Of a stretch of DNA of 64,000 nt, positions 10,401 through 17,788 are shown piece by piece; the first letter of the stretch is position 1, and every line of letters begins with the position of its first letter. The notes under the pieces were generated by a model, which saw only the letters and a program-made list of their open reading frames with translations, made no database searches and was not told the DNA's origin. The stretch lies in contig JAIUOC010000001.1 in assembly GCA_020161265.1 (NCBI GenBank), positions 930,001 to 994,000 of the forward strand, given 5' to 3'. The DNA comes from Chloroflexota bacterium. GTDB lineage: Bacteria > Chloroflexota > Chloroflexia > Chloroflexales > Herpetosiphonaceae. The translations under genes and the position numbers were made by a program.

Positions 10401-11330
10401 GAGCTAGCCCAGCTGGTGCAAGCCCAAACCGCCGAACAAGCAGGCGAATTATCGTCGTTGGTACGTTTGCAACCACAAGGCCAAGCAGCGCCGTTCTTTT
10501 GTATTCACCCAATGAGCGGAATGGCCAATGTCTATGCCGCTTTGGCGCAATTGCTTGGCACCCAACGCCCATTCTACGGGGTGCAGGCCTTTGGTTTGGA
10601 ATATCCCGAAATGCCACTTGACAATATTAAGGTTATGGCGCAACGCTATCTCAGCGATATCCGTCAGGTTCAGCCGCAAGGGCCATATCTGCTTGGCGGT
10701 TGGTCGATGGGTGGCTCGATTGCCTTTGAAATTGCCAGCCAATTAGTGACTCAAGGCGAAACGGTTAGCTTGCTAGCCTTGATCGACACGCCCGCCAAAC
10801 TAACTGGCACATCACCAGCAACATTAACCGATTTGGAGCTGTTGATCGCCATGCTTGGGGTCGATGCCAACATTTTAGGGATCGATGATCCCAAGGCTGA
10901 GGCCAGCGAAGCAGTTTGGAACGAATTGCTGAGCATTATCAAGCAACATCTTGGCTTGCCCGAAAGCTACACCTTACAGCGTTTGCGTCACCTTGTCAGC
11001 ACTTTCCGCACCCACTCGCAAGCAGTTTGGAATTATCAGCCAGCTAACTATCCCAATGATGTGCTGGTTTTACGGGCCGCCGATTTGGCAGGCGAGCACG
11101 ACGACCAACTGAACGAGGCCTATCGCATGGCCGATTTAGGCTGGAGCCAGTTTGTCTCAGGCCAAATTCAAGTCCAAACCATTCCAGGCACCCACAACAC
11201 CCTGTTGAACGAACCATCGTTGCCAATCTTGGCTAGTCATCTCGCAGTAGCGTTACACAACGTTGCGGCAAATCCATCGTTGACACCATCACACCATGAA
11301 GGATCAAATGAAATCGCCATTATGGATTGA
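7422..11330 (+). CDS. Type I polyketide synthase module KS-AT-T-TE, terminal release module
   Basis: This 1302-residue protein starts at ATG 7422 behind AGAGGAA. The ketosynthase has cysteine 182 in SACSTS, histidine near 317 in EAHGTA and NFGH near 357, so its triad is complete. The acyltransferase has serine 627 in GHSLGE. Its specificity motif reads VAAHSS, neither the textbook HAFH (malonyl) nor YASH (methylmalonyl), so the extender unit is unclear. The carrier domain carries serine 963 in GGDSLL. The C-terminal thioesterase has serine 1095 in GWSMGG and should release the product. No reductive domains are present, so the added unit keeps its beta-keto group unless modified later. The last gene-encoded enzyme of the assembly line is therefore a C2 or C3 extension plus release. 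Confidence 0.93.
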   Translation: MSYDETDGNFDIAVVGLAGRWAGAPDTDRFWQQLCAGAEGISFFDDEQLLAAGVTPEQLAHPRYVKAGSVLEGVELFDAAFFGYSPREAELLDPQQRIFLECAWQALEHAGYNASTYPGLIGVFAGSSLNTYLLRNLASQQGRGTIPDLFQLIMGNDKDFLPTRVSYKLNLRGPSFSVQSACSTSLVATHLACQSLLGYQCDIALAGGISITVPQHQGYLAQEGGILTPDGHCRTFDAQAQGTLNGNGAGIVVLKRLDDALADGDSIYAVIKGSAVNNDGALKIGYTAPSIDGQAAVIQAAQAVADVDPATISYIEAHGTATALGDPIEVAALTKAFRQQTDKTQFCMLGSVKSNFGHLDTAAGVTSLIKTVLALHHNKIPASLHFQTPNPQLELETSPFYVNTQLSDWPSDQPIRRAGVSSFGIGGTNAHVVLEEAPMLEPTEETDAWQMLVISGRNRATLNAATKNLAEHLEANPQLALADVAYTLQIGRQAFNHRRVLLCRSLDEASQILRQRDKRMISSQVSAATPAVVFMFPGGGVQYPSMGQELYQTQPIFRAAVERCLAMLKPETSANLRQLVYSENAKVDEQQLATMLYSLLAIFISEYALAQLWLAWGIQPVALIGHSLGEYTAAHLAGSISLEAALQLVELRGRLMDQLEDGAMINIALAEAEVLPLLSEQLSLAAVNGPEHSVVAGSIAAIQALELELEQRAIKYRRLPIRVAAHSSLLKPMVAEFAAFAQTISMQPAIIPYISNVTGAWMSHEQWSNPNYWTEHLQSTVRFSAGMSQLLQNPAHLFLEVGPGQTLTTLTRAQANFGAERVVAQSMRHPQDQQTDTQCLLTAVGRLWLAGVAIDWTKLSEIKRRRVALPTYPFERKRYWVEQFTSTETQGPTLLEAAQGGYSLPESSEQTEASPGYERPNLTTEYVAPSNNLEHMITALWGAVLGVPLIGIHDNFFELGGDSLLALQVATHLTEKVHTTIGVRSLFEAPTIAELAQLVQAQTAEQAGELSSLVRLQPQGQAAPFFCIHPMSGMANVYAALAQLLGTQRPFYGVQAFGLEYPEMPLDNIKVMAQRYLSDIRQVQPQGPYLLGGWSMGGSIAFEIASQLVTQGETVSLLALIDTPAKLTGTSPATLTDLELLIAMLGVDANILGIDDPKAEASEAVWNELLSIIKQHLGLPESYTLQRLRHLVSTFRTHSQAVWNYQPANYPNDVLVLRAADLAGEHDDQLNEAYRMADLGWSQFVSGQIQVQTIPGTHNTLLNEPSLPILASHLAVALHNVAANPSLTPSHHEGSNEIAIMD

Positions 11331-12078
11331 GTGGTTGCGCAAGCAACCTAACGCCGCTCTGCGGCTCTTTTGTTTTCACTATGCTGGGGGCACGGCACAA
11401 CGTGCCCACCAGTGGACTCAACAGCTCGCAGCGGATGTAGAAATTTGTGCTGTCGAACTGCCTGGCCGTGGCAAACGCTTCATGGAGCCAGCTTATACAC
11501 GCATTGAGCACGTGCTTGATGATTTGATTCCAGCAATCAAACCGTTGCTGGAAGAAAAACCATTCGCCTTTTTTGGCCATAGCATGGGTGCTTTGGTCAG
11601 CTACGAACTTAGTCGGCGCTTGCAGCGGGATCATCAACTCCAGCCGCAAGTGCTCTTGGTTTCGGGCCATGCTGCGCCGCATATTCCACGCCAAAGCGTG
11701 ATTCATCAATTGCCGCATCAGCAATTTTGGGATCGCTTGATTCAGCTCAATGGCACGCCCAAAGAGGTGTTGCAACACCCAGAATTGCTCGACTTGTTGA
11801 CTCCGATTTTACGCGCCGATTTTGCCGTCTGCGAAACCTATGGGTACGACGACTCGCTTGTACTCGATTGCCCAATGGTCGTGTATGGCGGGCAAGATGA
11901 TCCAAGTGTTGCCGCCGAGCAACTTGAATTATGGCGCAACCATACCAGCAATGATTGTTTAGTGCAGATTATGGCTGGCGATCATTTTTATTTACACAAT
12001 CCATCGCAGCACGAGCTACAACAGCATGTCAACCAACAACTCCAACTTATGCTTAGTTCAGCCAATTCGGTAGGATAA
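11308..12078 (+). CDS. Type II thioesterase of the NRPS/PKS cluster
   Basis: This 256-residue alpha/beta hydrolase is of the GrsT/RifR type, which usually clears misprimed or stalled carrier proteins. The nucleophile is serine 92 in FFGHSMGA; a late Asp in GGQDDP and a histidine in AGDHFYL complete a likely triad. LFCFHYAGG near the N-terminus matches the family oxyanion loop. An ATG at 11296 is also in frame, but only ATG 11308 has a ribosome binding site (AAGGA, 4-5 bases upstream). That site lies inside the end of the PKS gene, giving a 23-base overlap and probable translational coupling. The context makes a role as editing enzyme for the three upstream megasynthases very likely. Confidence 0.93.
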   Translation: MKSPLWIEWLRKQPNAALRLFCFHYAGGTAQRAHQWTQQLAADVEICAVELPGRGKRFMEPAYTRIEHVLDDLIPAIKPLLEEKPFAFFGHSMGALVSYELSRRLQRDHQLQPQVLLVSGHAAPHIPRQSVIHQLPHQQFWDRLIQLNGTPKEVLQHPELLDLLTPILRADFAVCETYGYDDSLVLDCPMVVYGGQDDPSVAAEQLELWRNHTSNDCLVQIMAGDHFYLHNPSQHELQQHVNQQLQLMLSSANSVG

Positions 12079-12155
12079 GCTTTTAGCCCAGCGGAAGGTA
12101 GCGACCAGCATTGTTCACAGCGGAAATTCCGCCACCAAGCCTGAAAGGAACGCTC

Positions 12156-13346
12156 ATGCGTGCATTATTTGTTCTCAATCCTGGAATAGGTCATTTAAAC
12201 CCCATGTTGCCAGTCGCGCAAATTTTGCAAGAGGCTGGCCATGATCTTGCCTTTGCTACATCACCGAAGATGTTACCAAGCATCAATGCCAAAGGGTTTA
12301 ACACCTTCGCTGCTGGCTTAAACTGGCTTTCCTCCGAAATGGATCAAACGTTTCCTGAAATTTTCGAGCTACCGTTTGCCGAGCAAGGCCAAGCAATTTT
12401 GGGCAGCATTTTTGCCGATGCCGCCGCCCACCCCATGGTTGCCGATTTGCTGAATATCTGCCAAACATGGCAACCAGATCTGATTGTGCGCAACGATTTT
12501 GAGTTTGGCAGTTGTGTGGCTGCTGAGATCTTGGGCATTCCCCAAGCGACGATCAGCATTAGCTATTTTCTTTCGGCGCATGCGCTCGAATCGTTGATTG
12601 GCGAAGAATTAGCCTATTTGCGCAGTACCTATGGCCTTGCCCCTTACCCAACCATGGATATGCTCTATCCGTCGTTATATTTAGCCTTTGCCCCGCCATC
12701 ATTCCAGCCCAAGGAAATTCCAACTATGGAATCGTTGCGGCCATTGCGCTTTACGCGGTTTAGCGATGGCGATTTACCAGCGTGGGTCAGCCAATTACCT
12801 GATCGGCCAACCGTCTATGCCTCAATGAGTTCAGTTTTCGATACACCAACGATCTTCCCAATGATTCTTGAGGCATTGCGCGACGAGCCGATTAACCTGA
12901 TTTTGACCGTCGGAACCAAGCAAGATCCGGCGCAGTTTGGCCCCCAACCTGCGAATGTTTATATCGAGCAATACATTCCTCAAGCATTGCTATTTCCCTA
13001 TTGCGATTTATTTATAACGCACTGTCCATTTGCCACAATCATGGCGGCAATCAGCCATGGCATGCCATTGCTGATGATTCCTGTTGCAGGTGAGGAGCCT
13101 GCTGGAGCCATGCGAGCCGCCGAACTTGGTTTAGGCAAAGTTTTACGCTTGCCCAAGCAACCCAAAGAATTTTTCGACCAATGGGTTCCTGAATTTTCGG
13201 TTGAGTCGATTCGGGCCAGCGTGCGTGAGTTACTACAAACCACGCGTTATCGCAAGAATGCCCAACGTTTTCAGGCCGAAATTCAAGCCCTACCTGGCCC
13301 TGAACGAGTGATTGAGCTATTAACCAATTTGGCGCACAAACCGTAA
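12156..13346 (+). CDS. GT1/MGT-like glycosyltransferase, divergent donor site
   Basis: This 396-residue protein has a GT-B fold start (LFVLNPGIGHLNPMLPVAQ) typical of macrolide-type UDP/TDP-sugar glycosyltransferases. ATG 12156 is chosen because AAAGGAA precedes it; an earlier in-frame start at 12111 lacks such a site. The C-terminal donor region reads THCPFATIMAAISHGMPLL and then AGEEPAGAMRAAELG. It keeps the family spacing, but the common HGG and D/E-Q sugar-binding residues are changed. It lies 77 bases after the thioesterase and just before an O-methyltransferase, so it may decorate the cluster product. It could also bind an unusual donor or have lost transfer activity. Confidence 0.85.
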   Translation: MRALFVLNPGIGHLNPMLPVAQILQEAGHDLAFATSPKMLPSINAKGFNTFAAGLNWLSSEMDQTFPEIFELPFAEQGQAILGSIFADAAAHPMVADLLNICQTWQPDLIVRNDFEFGSCVAAEILGIPQATISISYFLSAHALESLIGEELAYLRSTYGLAPYPTMDMLYPSLYLAFAPPSFQPKEIPTMESLRPLRFTRFSDGDLPAWVSQLPDRPTVYASMSSVFDTPTIFPMILEALRDEPINLILTVGTKQDPAQFGPQPANVYIEQYIPQALLFPYCDLFITHCPFATIMAAISHGMPLLMIPVAGEEPAGAMRAAELGLGKVLRLPKQPKEFFDQWVPEFSVESIRASVRELLQTTRYRKNAQRFQAEIQALPGPERVIELLTNLAHKP

Positions 13347-13398
13347 CGCCAAGTCGTTCAAAATAAGCAGCATTTTTTGCAAGGGAGATTATCAACCA

Positions 13399-14232
13399 AT
13401 GGCGAACGAAGCAGCCCAGCTTTATCTTGATCTACTGAAGCGCTGTATTATGGGCTTGGTGTATGAAGATCAGCCCTTACGCAATATTGTGTATGAGCCA
13501 TTCAGTATTAACGCGCCCTACACTGGCCCGTATAGCACCTTTGACCGCGAAAAACGGCTCAATGGCCATGAATGGCCCAGCCAAGCCCATACCATGCTCA
13601 GCATGCATCGGCTTAACAATATTCAAAGCTTGGTCACCGATATTCTCGAAAAACAAATTCCAGGCGATTTGATCGAAACGGGAGTTTGGCGCGGCGGGGC
13701 GACGATCTTTATGCGTGGCATTCTCAAAGCCTACAATTGCAACGATCGCACAGTTTGGGTCGCCGATTCGTTTCAAGGCTTCCCCAAAAACGAAGAGGAA
13801 GGCCTGCTCGGCGAAACCGAATCGCCTGGCTTGCCCCAAGATCAGCATGGCCCACCGCCCAAGCCCATCCAAGACATTCTCGATCTGCTTTGGAAAGGCA
13901 CAGCTTACGATGATGTGCGCCAACATTTCGAGCAATACGGCCTACTTGATGATCAGGTTAAGTTTCTCAAGGGCTGGTTTTGCCATACCCTACATCAAGC
14001 CCCAATCGACAATTTGGCGCTTTTACGGCTTGATGGCGACTTATATGATTCAACCTATGATGCCTTAGAAGCCTTGTATCCTAAAGTTTCTCAAGGTGGA
14101 TATGTGATTGTTGATGATTATGCAACCTTCGAAGAGTGCTACAACGCCGTGCATGATTATCTTGAATCAATTGGCGCAGAAGTAACCATGCAGCCAATTG
14201 ATGAAGACTCAGTTTTTTGGCAAAAGCTGTAG
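13399..14232 (+). CDS. TylF/MycF-family O-methyltransferase
   Basis: This 277-residue protein matches macrocin O-methyltransferase (TylF) proteins, which use SAM and a metal to methylate sugar hydroxyls of antibiotics. Family features are the SAM-binding start DLIETGVWRGGATIFMRG, VADSFQGFP, the metal-site segment LLRLDGDLYDSTYDALEALY and the late acidic GYVIVDDYATFEECY. A GGGAG site lies about 13 bases upstream of ATG 13399, 52 bases after the glycosyltransferase. Family knowledge plus that neighbour suggests methylation of a sugar or phenol on the final product. Which hydroxyl is modified is not readable from sequence. Confidence 0.92.
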   Translation: MANEAAQLYLDLLKRCIMGLVYEDQPLRNIVYEPFSINAPYTGPYSTFDREKRLNGHEWPSQAHTMLSMHRLNNIQSLVTDILEKQIPGDLIETGVWRGGATIFMRGILKAYNCNDRTVWVADSFQGFPKNEEEGLLGETESPGLPQDQHGPPPKPIQDILDLLWKGTAYDDVRQHFEQYGLLDDQVKFLKGWFCHTLHQAPIDNLALLRLDGDLYDSTYDALEALYPKVSQGGYVIVDDYATFEECYNAVHDYLESIGAEVTMQPIDEDSVFWQKL

Positions 14233-14283
14233 TATGGCTCGTTTGTTAATCAACCTGAGCAGCCTTAGTGTGAAGGAGTCCAA

Positions 14284-14562
14284 GTGAACACCCGATTTTT
14301 AGGCATTCCCTCGGTGGTTTGGTCGATGTTGGCTTTAGTAATTGCGGCAATCTTTGTGTATGTCTGGCCAAGCGATAAAGTGCCAGGCGATACCACCAGC
14401 ATTCGCTATTTGATTTTGCGCTGGGGCCATACGCTGGTTTGGATCTTGATTGCAGGCTTTATCTTTTTACGTAGCGTCGGAGCCTCAACCTTAGCCAGTT
14501 TGCTCGCAGCCTTAGCCGGCATCACCTATCTCGCCTTTATCGCAACCCTCGTGATGAACTAA
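14284..14562 (+). CDS. Small three-helix membrane protein, function unknown
   Basis: This 92-residue protein starts at GTG 14284, six bases after GAAGGAG. It is hydrophobic throughout, with likely membrane helices at about 8-26, 38-58 and 65-88. No enzyme motif is visible. It is the last gene before a 15-bp-stem hairpin and follows the methyltransferase by 51 bases, so it probably shares the biosynthetic transcript. A role in the producing pathway is only suggested by position. I do not recognise the family. Confidence 0.75.
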   Translation: MNTRFLGIPSVVWSMLALVIAAIFVYVWPSDKVPGDTTSIRYLILRWGHTLVWILIAGFIFLRSVGASTLASLLAALAGITYLAFIATLVMN

Positions 14563-14582
14563 TCGATCACACGCTCACATAA

Positions 14583-14618
14583 AAAACGACCCAACCAAGT
14601 TGCTGGTTGGGTCGTTTT
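14583..14618. terminator. Hairpin terminator at the end of the biosynthetic cluster
   Basis: A perfect 15-bp stem (14583-14597 with 14604-14618) around a 6-base loop is flanked by A-rich sequence on the left arm and TTTT on the right. It lies between convergent genes, so it can stop transcription from both sides. Confidence 0.9.
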
Positions 14619-14643
14619 GATCAAGTATCAAGCGATAGAGCAA

Positions 14644-15687
14644 CTATGGCAAACTTTTTTCATCTTCCAAAAATGAAATTAAACGGCCTTCAGCATCATA
14701 CAACGAAGCATCATCATCATCGTTGTTGTTCCAAATTGGCCCTGTTGCAGTTGAAGTAATCGTGCGGGTTTCGCCAGCAGCCAAGCTACCACCCAAGGTT
14801 GTATGCAACTGATTGCCACGAATGCTACAGATTTTCCAGCCATCAATCGCCACTGGCGCATTGCTCACATTTTGAATCACAACAGTTTCGGCACCTTTAT
14901 CCACGCTGACAATTCTCACTGGGAAATTGCTAGCGACGGTTGGATCAGCCTGACAATTATTAAATGATGGTGGTGGCGGTGCGGGAGTAGGCGTGACAAT
15001 TGGCGTTGGGGTTGGCATTGGTTGCGGTATATTCCAGCGATTATCATAGACTTCTTTGCCCAACAATCCCAACAACACCTTAAATTGATCAGGATTGTTA
15101 GGATGCCACTCGAGCCGCGCACGCTCGAACCATTGGGTTTGTACCGTATCGCCATTAGCGTTGGTTTCCATATTAACGCCCGTCAAAGGCAAACCAAACA
15201 ATTGCAACGAACGGGCATAGGTATCCAAGCCAGGAATTTTGAGACCATGCGATTGCCAGTAACTTTTGAAACCAAGCCCATTGGCCTGATCACAAACGTT
15301 ATGGCCAGTTTCTTCAAACCATAAACAACCTGCTTGTGGCCCAGCCTCGCGTGGGTCAGCCTCGCGGGCAAGTTGTTGCAAGCGTTCTTTGCCCAATAAA
15401 CCAAGCAGCACCTCGTAAGCCGTGCCAGCATTCTCAGGGTGTACCTCGAAACGATTACGTTCGAGCCATTGGGTATGGTAGCTCATGCCAGTATCAGGGT
15501 TTGCTTCAGCTTTAGCAGCAGCAATTGGGTAACCAAATACTGGCAGGCCGCCATTATCTTCCCAATAATCGCTGAACGGTTCTTCCAAACAGTAGGGGTT
15601 GCTCACTTCGACAAAGCACAAATTATGAGCAGCAGCAGTTCGCGGCAAGAAACCAACAAGCAGCAACAGCCAAATCCAACGGCGCAT
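14644..15687 (-). CDS. Secreted protein with duplicated WL/FG-type repeat and lamin-tail-like domain
   Basis: The 347-residue protein begins at ATG 15687 behind GAGGA. A longer upstream reading would run through the tRNA-Leu gene and is rejected. Residues 1-20 form a signal peptide (WIWLLLLVGFL, then RTAAA). Two related segments of about 80 residues follow, each ending in a TQWLERxRxEVHPxN / TQWFERARLEWHPNN stretch and VLLGLLGKE. After a Thr-Pro-rich linker comes a C-terminal beta domain (IVIQNVSNAPVAIDGW-like) that resembles the lamin-tail (LTD) fold. The duplicated segment is common in Chloroflexota secreted proteins, but its role is unknown to me. A run of four Asp sits near the end. It is probably extracellular or surface-attached. 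Confidence 0.85.
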   Translation of the reverse strand: MRRWIWLLLLVGFLPRTAAAHNLCFVEVSNPYCLEEPFSDYWEDNGGLPVFGYPIAAAKAEANPDTGMSYHTQWLERNRFEVHPENAGTAYEVLLGLLGKERLQQLAREADPREAGPQAGCLWFEETGHNVCDQANGLGFKSYWQSHGLKIPGLDTYARSLQLFGLPLTGVNMETNANGDTVQTQWFERARLEWHPNNPDQFKVLLGLLGKEVYDNRWNIPQPMPTPTPIVTPTPAPPPPSFNNCQADPTVASNFPVRIVSVDKGAETVVIQNVSNAPVAIDGWKICSIRGNQLHTTLGGSLAAGETRTITSTATGPIWNNNDDDDASLYDAEGRLISFLEDEKSLP

Positions 15688-15758
15688 AGCAGATCCTCGG
15701 CTAAAAAACTCCGTTGCTAGTATACCAAACCTCAAGCTTTTTGAGCGATTAAATGCAA

Positions 15759-15791
15759 CAAGCCTGCTGATCGATGTGATCAACAGGCTTG
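15759..15791 (-). terminator. Hairpin downstream of tRNA-Leu
   Basis: On the minus strand, CAAGCCTGTTGATC pairs with GATCAGCAGGCTTG (one G-T) just after the tRNA 3' end. Only a weak T-rich stretch follows, so terminator function is likely but not certain. Confidence 0.65.
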
Positions 15792-15795
15792 TGGT

Positions 15796-15881
15796 TGGTG
15801 CCGAGGGCGGGAGTCGAACCCGCACCCCCTTGCGAGGAGAGATGTTTAAGACCTCAGCGTCTGCCATTCCGCCACCTCGGC
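15796..15881 (-). tRNA. tRNA-Leu (anticodon UAA)
   Basis: The minus strand gives a class II tRNA of 86 bases including encoded CCA (15796-15798). The acceptor GCCGAGG pairs with CCTCGGC, the anticodon stem is GAGGT/ATCTC around loop CTTAAAC, a long variable arm is present and the T-arm carries GGTTCGACTCC. The loop places TAA at positions 34-36. Confidence 0.97.
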
Positions 15882-15983
15882 GCAACGAGCGGTATTATAG
15901 CGCATATTAGATTTTTTGGCAAATTAGTTGGTCATTTATTGATATAATATATCAGTAAAATTAATTTAGGATGAGGTATTGGC

Positions 15984-16541
15984 ATGAGCCTTGAGCATAG
16001 GATCTATACGCTGCGTGAAGCCACCACCGCCGATTTAGCTGGCGCACGCCAGTTGATGTTGCGCACATTTGAGCACGATTTTGGCTATGGCTATATCACC
16101 AAATGGCATGCTGATGTTGATAATTTAGCCGAAGCCTATTTGGATAATCCCCGCCAAGTGTTGTTTGTGGCGGTCGTCGGCGCGAGCAACGAGGTTGTCG
16201 GCACATGCGCCGTGCGAACTGGCGGCCCTAAGCCACCCTACAAACCAGAATGGTTGGTCGAACGCTATAGCAATGCCGCAACCGCCCAACTTGTGCGGGT
16301 TTATGTTGATCAAGCTCATCGGCGGGCTGGCTTGGCTCGCCGTTTGGTCAGCCTAACCCGCGATTGGATTTTGCACGAAGGCACATATCGCACGATTTAT
16401 TTGCATACCAACCCCGCAATTGCTGGAGCCGAGCAATTTTGGCGTTCGCTCCCAACCAGCGAAATCTACGATGATCGGCCTGATCAGGGCGAATTTCAAA
16501 ATATCCACTTTGAAATGGATCATACAACGCCAATCATTTAA
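15984..16541 (+). CDS. GNAT-family N-acetyltransferase
   Basis: This 185-residue protein has the acetyl-CoA binding motif of GNAT enzymes: VRVYVDQAHRRAGLARRLV, with the R/QxxGxA/G core, followed by IYLHTNP. The substrate cannot be told. The upstream AT-rich stretch contains TATAAT at 15943-15948 but no clear -35 at normal distance. The 3' end overlaps the convergent YigZ gene by 4 bases. It stands alone on its strand. Confidence 0.88.
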   Translation: MSLEHRIYTLREATTADLAGARQLMLRTFEHDFGYGYITKWHADVDNLAEAYLDNPRQVLFVAVVGASNEVVGTCAVRTGGPKPPYKPEWLVERYSNAATAQLVRVYVDQAHRRAGLARRLVSLTRDWILHEGTYRTIYLHTNPAIAGAEQFWRSLPTSEIYDDRPDQGEFQNIHFEMDHTTPII

Positions 16542-17155
16542 TCATCAAGCGCGATTAATTCGCTTTCAGCATAGGTTAATTCACGAATAGCCGCCGCACA
16601 TTCTTGCCAGCGATCTTGAGGCAATGCCAGCATCAAGGTAATATCGCTGGCAAAATCTTCACTTTCAATCACAGGATCAAATGTATTCAGCAAACGCCGC
16701 AATAATTCGTATTGATTGTAATTAATCGTCACCATACCAGTGCGCCGAATGACTTGCTCTTTGGTTGGTAAATCATTGAGGGCTTTTTGTAAGGTTCCGC
16801 TATATGCTCGAACCAAGCCGCCACTGCCTAATTTGATTCCGCCAAAATAGCGAGTTACGACTGCTGCAATATCGCCAATACCACTGCCTTGCAACACTTG
16901 CAACATCGGACGACCAGCCGTGCCAGCAGGCTCACCATCATCGGATGAGCCAATATCGGCTTGCGGGCCAAGCCCAATTTGAAACGCCCAACAATTATGG
17001 GTTGCGTCCGGATAACGCGCGGCAATCGTGGCAATCGCTTGTTTGGCTTCAGCTAAACTTGGTGCATGCACAACCGTCGCAATAAAGCGTGAATGTTTGA
17101 TATCTTGTTCAAATTCATGCTCAGCTGCCGGAATTTGATAACGAGTTGGAGTCAT
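16538..17155 (-). CDS. YigZ/IMPACT-family protein (UPF0029)
   Basis: This 205-residue protein carries the family signature TRYFGGIKLGSGGLVRAYS near residues 100-118 and SSDDGEPAGTAGRPML before it. The C-terminal half matches the DUF1949 EF-G-like domain. Family members are linked to translation control or regulation of proteolysis, but no reaction is established. It overlaps GNAT by 4 bases at its 3' end and lies 12 bases downstream of the response regulator, so it may be co-transcribed with the two-component pair. Confidence 0.93.
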   Translation of the reverse strand: MTPTRYQIPAAEHEFEQDIKHSRFIATVVHAPSLAEAKQAIATIAARYPDATHNCWAFQIGLGPQADIGSSDDGEPAGTAGRPMLQVLQGSGIGDIAAVVTRYFGGIKLGSGGLVRAYSGTLQKALNDLPTKEQVIRRTGMVTINYNQYELLRRLLNTFDPVIESEDFASDITLMLALPQDRWQECAAAIRELTYAESELIALDD

Positions 17156-17167
17156 CGAATTAACCTA

Positions 17168-17788
17168 CTAAATTAATTGGCGTTCATAGGCAATTGCCAC
17201 AGCCTCGGTGCGATTATGTGCCCCAAGCTTTTGAAAAATACTATTCAGATGAAATTTAACTGTGCGTTCGGTAATATTCAGTTGGTAGGCAATTTGCTTA
17301 TTAGCAAAGCCTTGGGCTAAATGCTGCAATACTTCATGCTCACGCGGCGTTAATTCAACCAAGGTTGTATCGCGCTGCACTTGGCGCAACAATTTCGAGG
17401 CAATTAATGGGTGCAGCGTCGAGCCACCAGCATGAATCAAACGAATTGCTGCAAATAATTCATCACGCGGAGCGCCTTTGAGCAAATAGCCCTGAGCGCC
17501 AGCCCGCACCGCGCCAATAATCCGTTCATCGGTATCAAACGCGGTAAATACCAACACTCGTAAGTTGGTTGCCGCCAAATCAAGCCGCTCAAGCACCGCA
17601 ACTCCATCGAGATCAGGCAACTCAAGGTCGAGTAATACCAAATCAGGTTGCAATTGCTGACACAATTCGACAGCTTGCAGCCCAGCGCTAGCCTCGCCAA
17701 CCACGGCAAAATCGGCTTGGGTGCTGAGAATTGCCACCAAGCCTTCACGCACCACCGGATGATCATCAACCACCAAAATGCGGATCAT
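17168..17788 (-). CDS. NarL/LuxR-family response regulator
   Basis: This 206-residue protein has a receiver domain (ILVVDDHPVVREGL, phosphoacceptor Asp in LVLLDLELPDLDG, conserved Lys in LLKGAPRDEL) and a C-terminal LuxR-type helix-turn-helix (LTPREHEVLQHLAQGFANKQ). ATG 17788 overlaps the kinase stop as ATGA and has GGGGAG 6 bases upstream, so it is translationally coupled to the kinase. Target genes are unknown. The partner kinase suggests redox or oxygen control. Confidence 0.96.
   Translation of the reverse strand: MIRILVVDDHPVVREGLVAILSTQADFAVVGEASAGLQAVELCQQLQPDLVLLDLELPDLDGVAVLERLDLAATNLRVLVFTAFDTDERIIGAVRAGAQGYLLKGAPRDELFAAIRLIHAGGSTLHPLIASKLLRQVQRDTTLVELTPREHEVLQHLAQGFANKQIAYQLNITERTVKFHLNSIFQKLGAHNRTEAVAIAYERQLI

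Noticed and set aside
1-14562. Halogenase or transporter gene belonging to the biosynthetic cluster
   Set aside because: None is present within the window; the MFS gene at 41864 is too far away to assign.
14700-14735. Trinucleotide runs (CAT and GTT) in the lamin-tail-like gene
   Set aside because: They encode the Asp/Asn-rich stretch; only four and three units long, so not considered a functional microsatellite.
15688-15885. N-terminal extension of the lamin-tail-like protein
   Set aside because: It is the translation of the tRNA-Leu gene; the signal peptide and GAGGA site fix the start at 15687.
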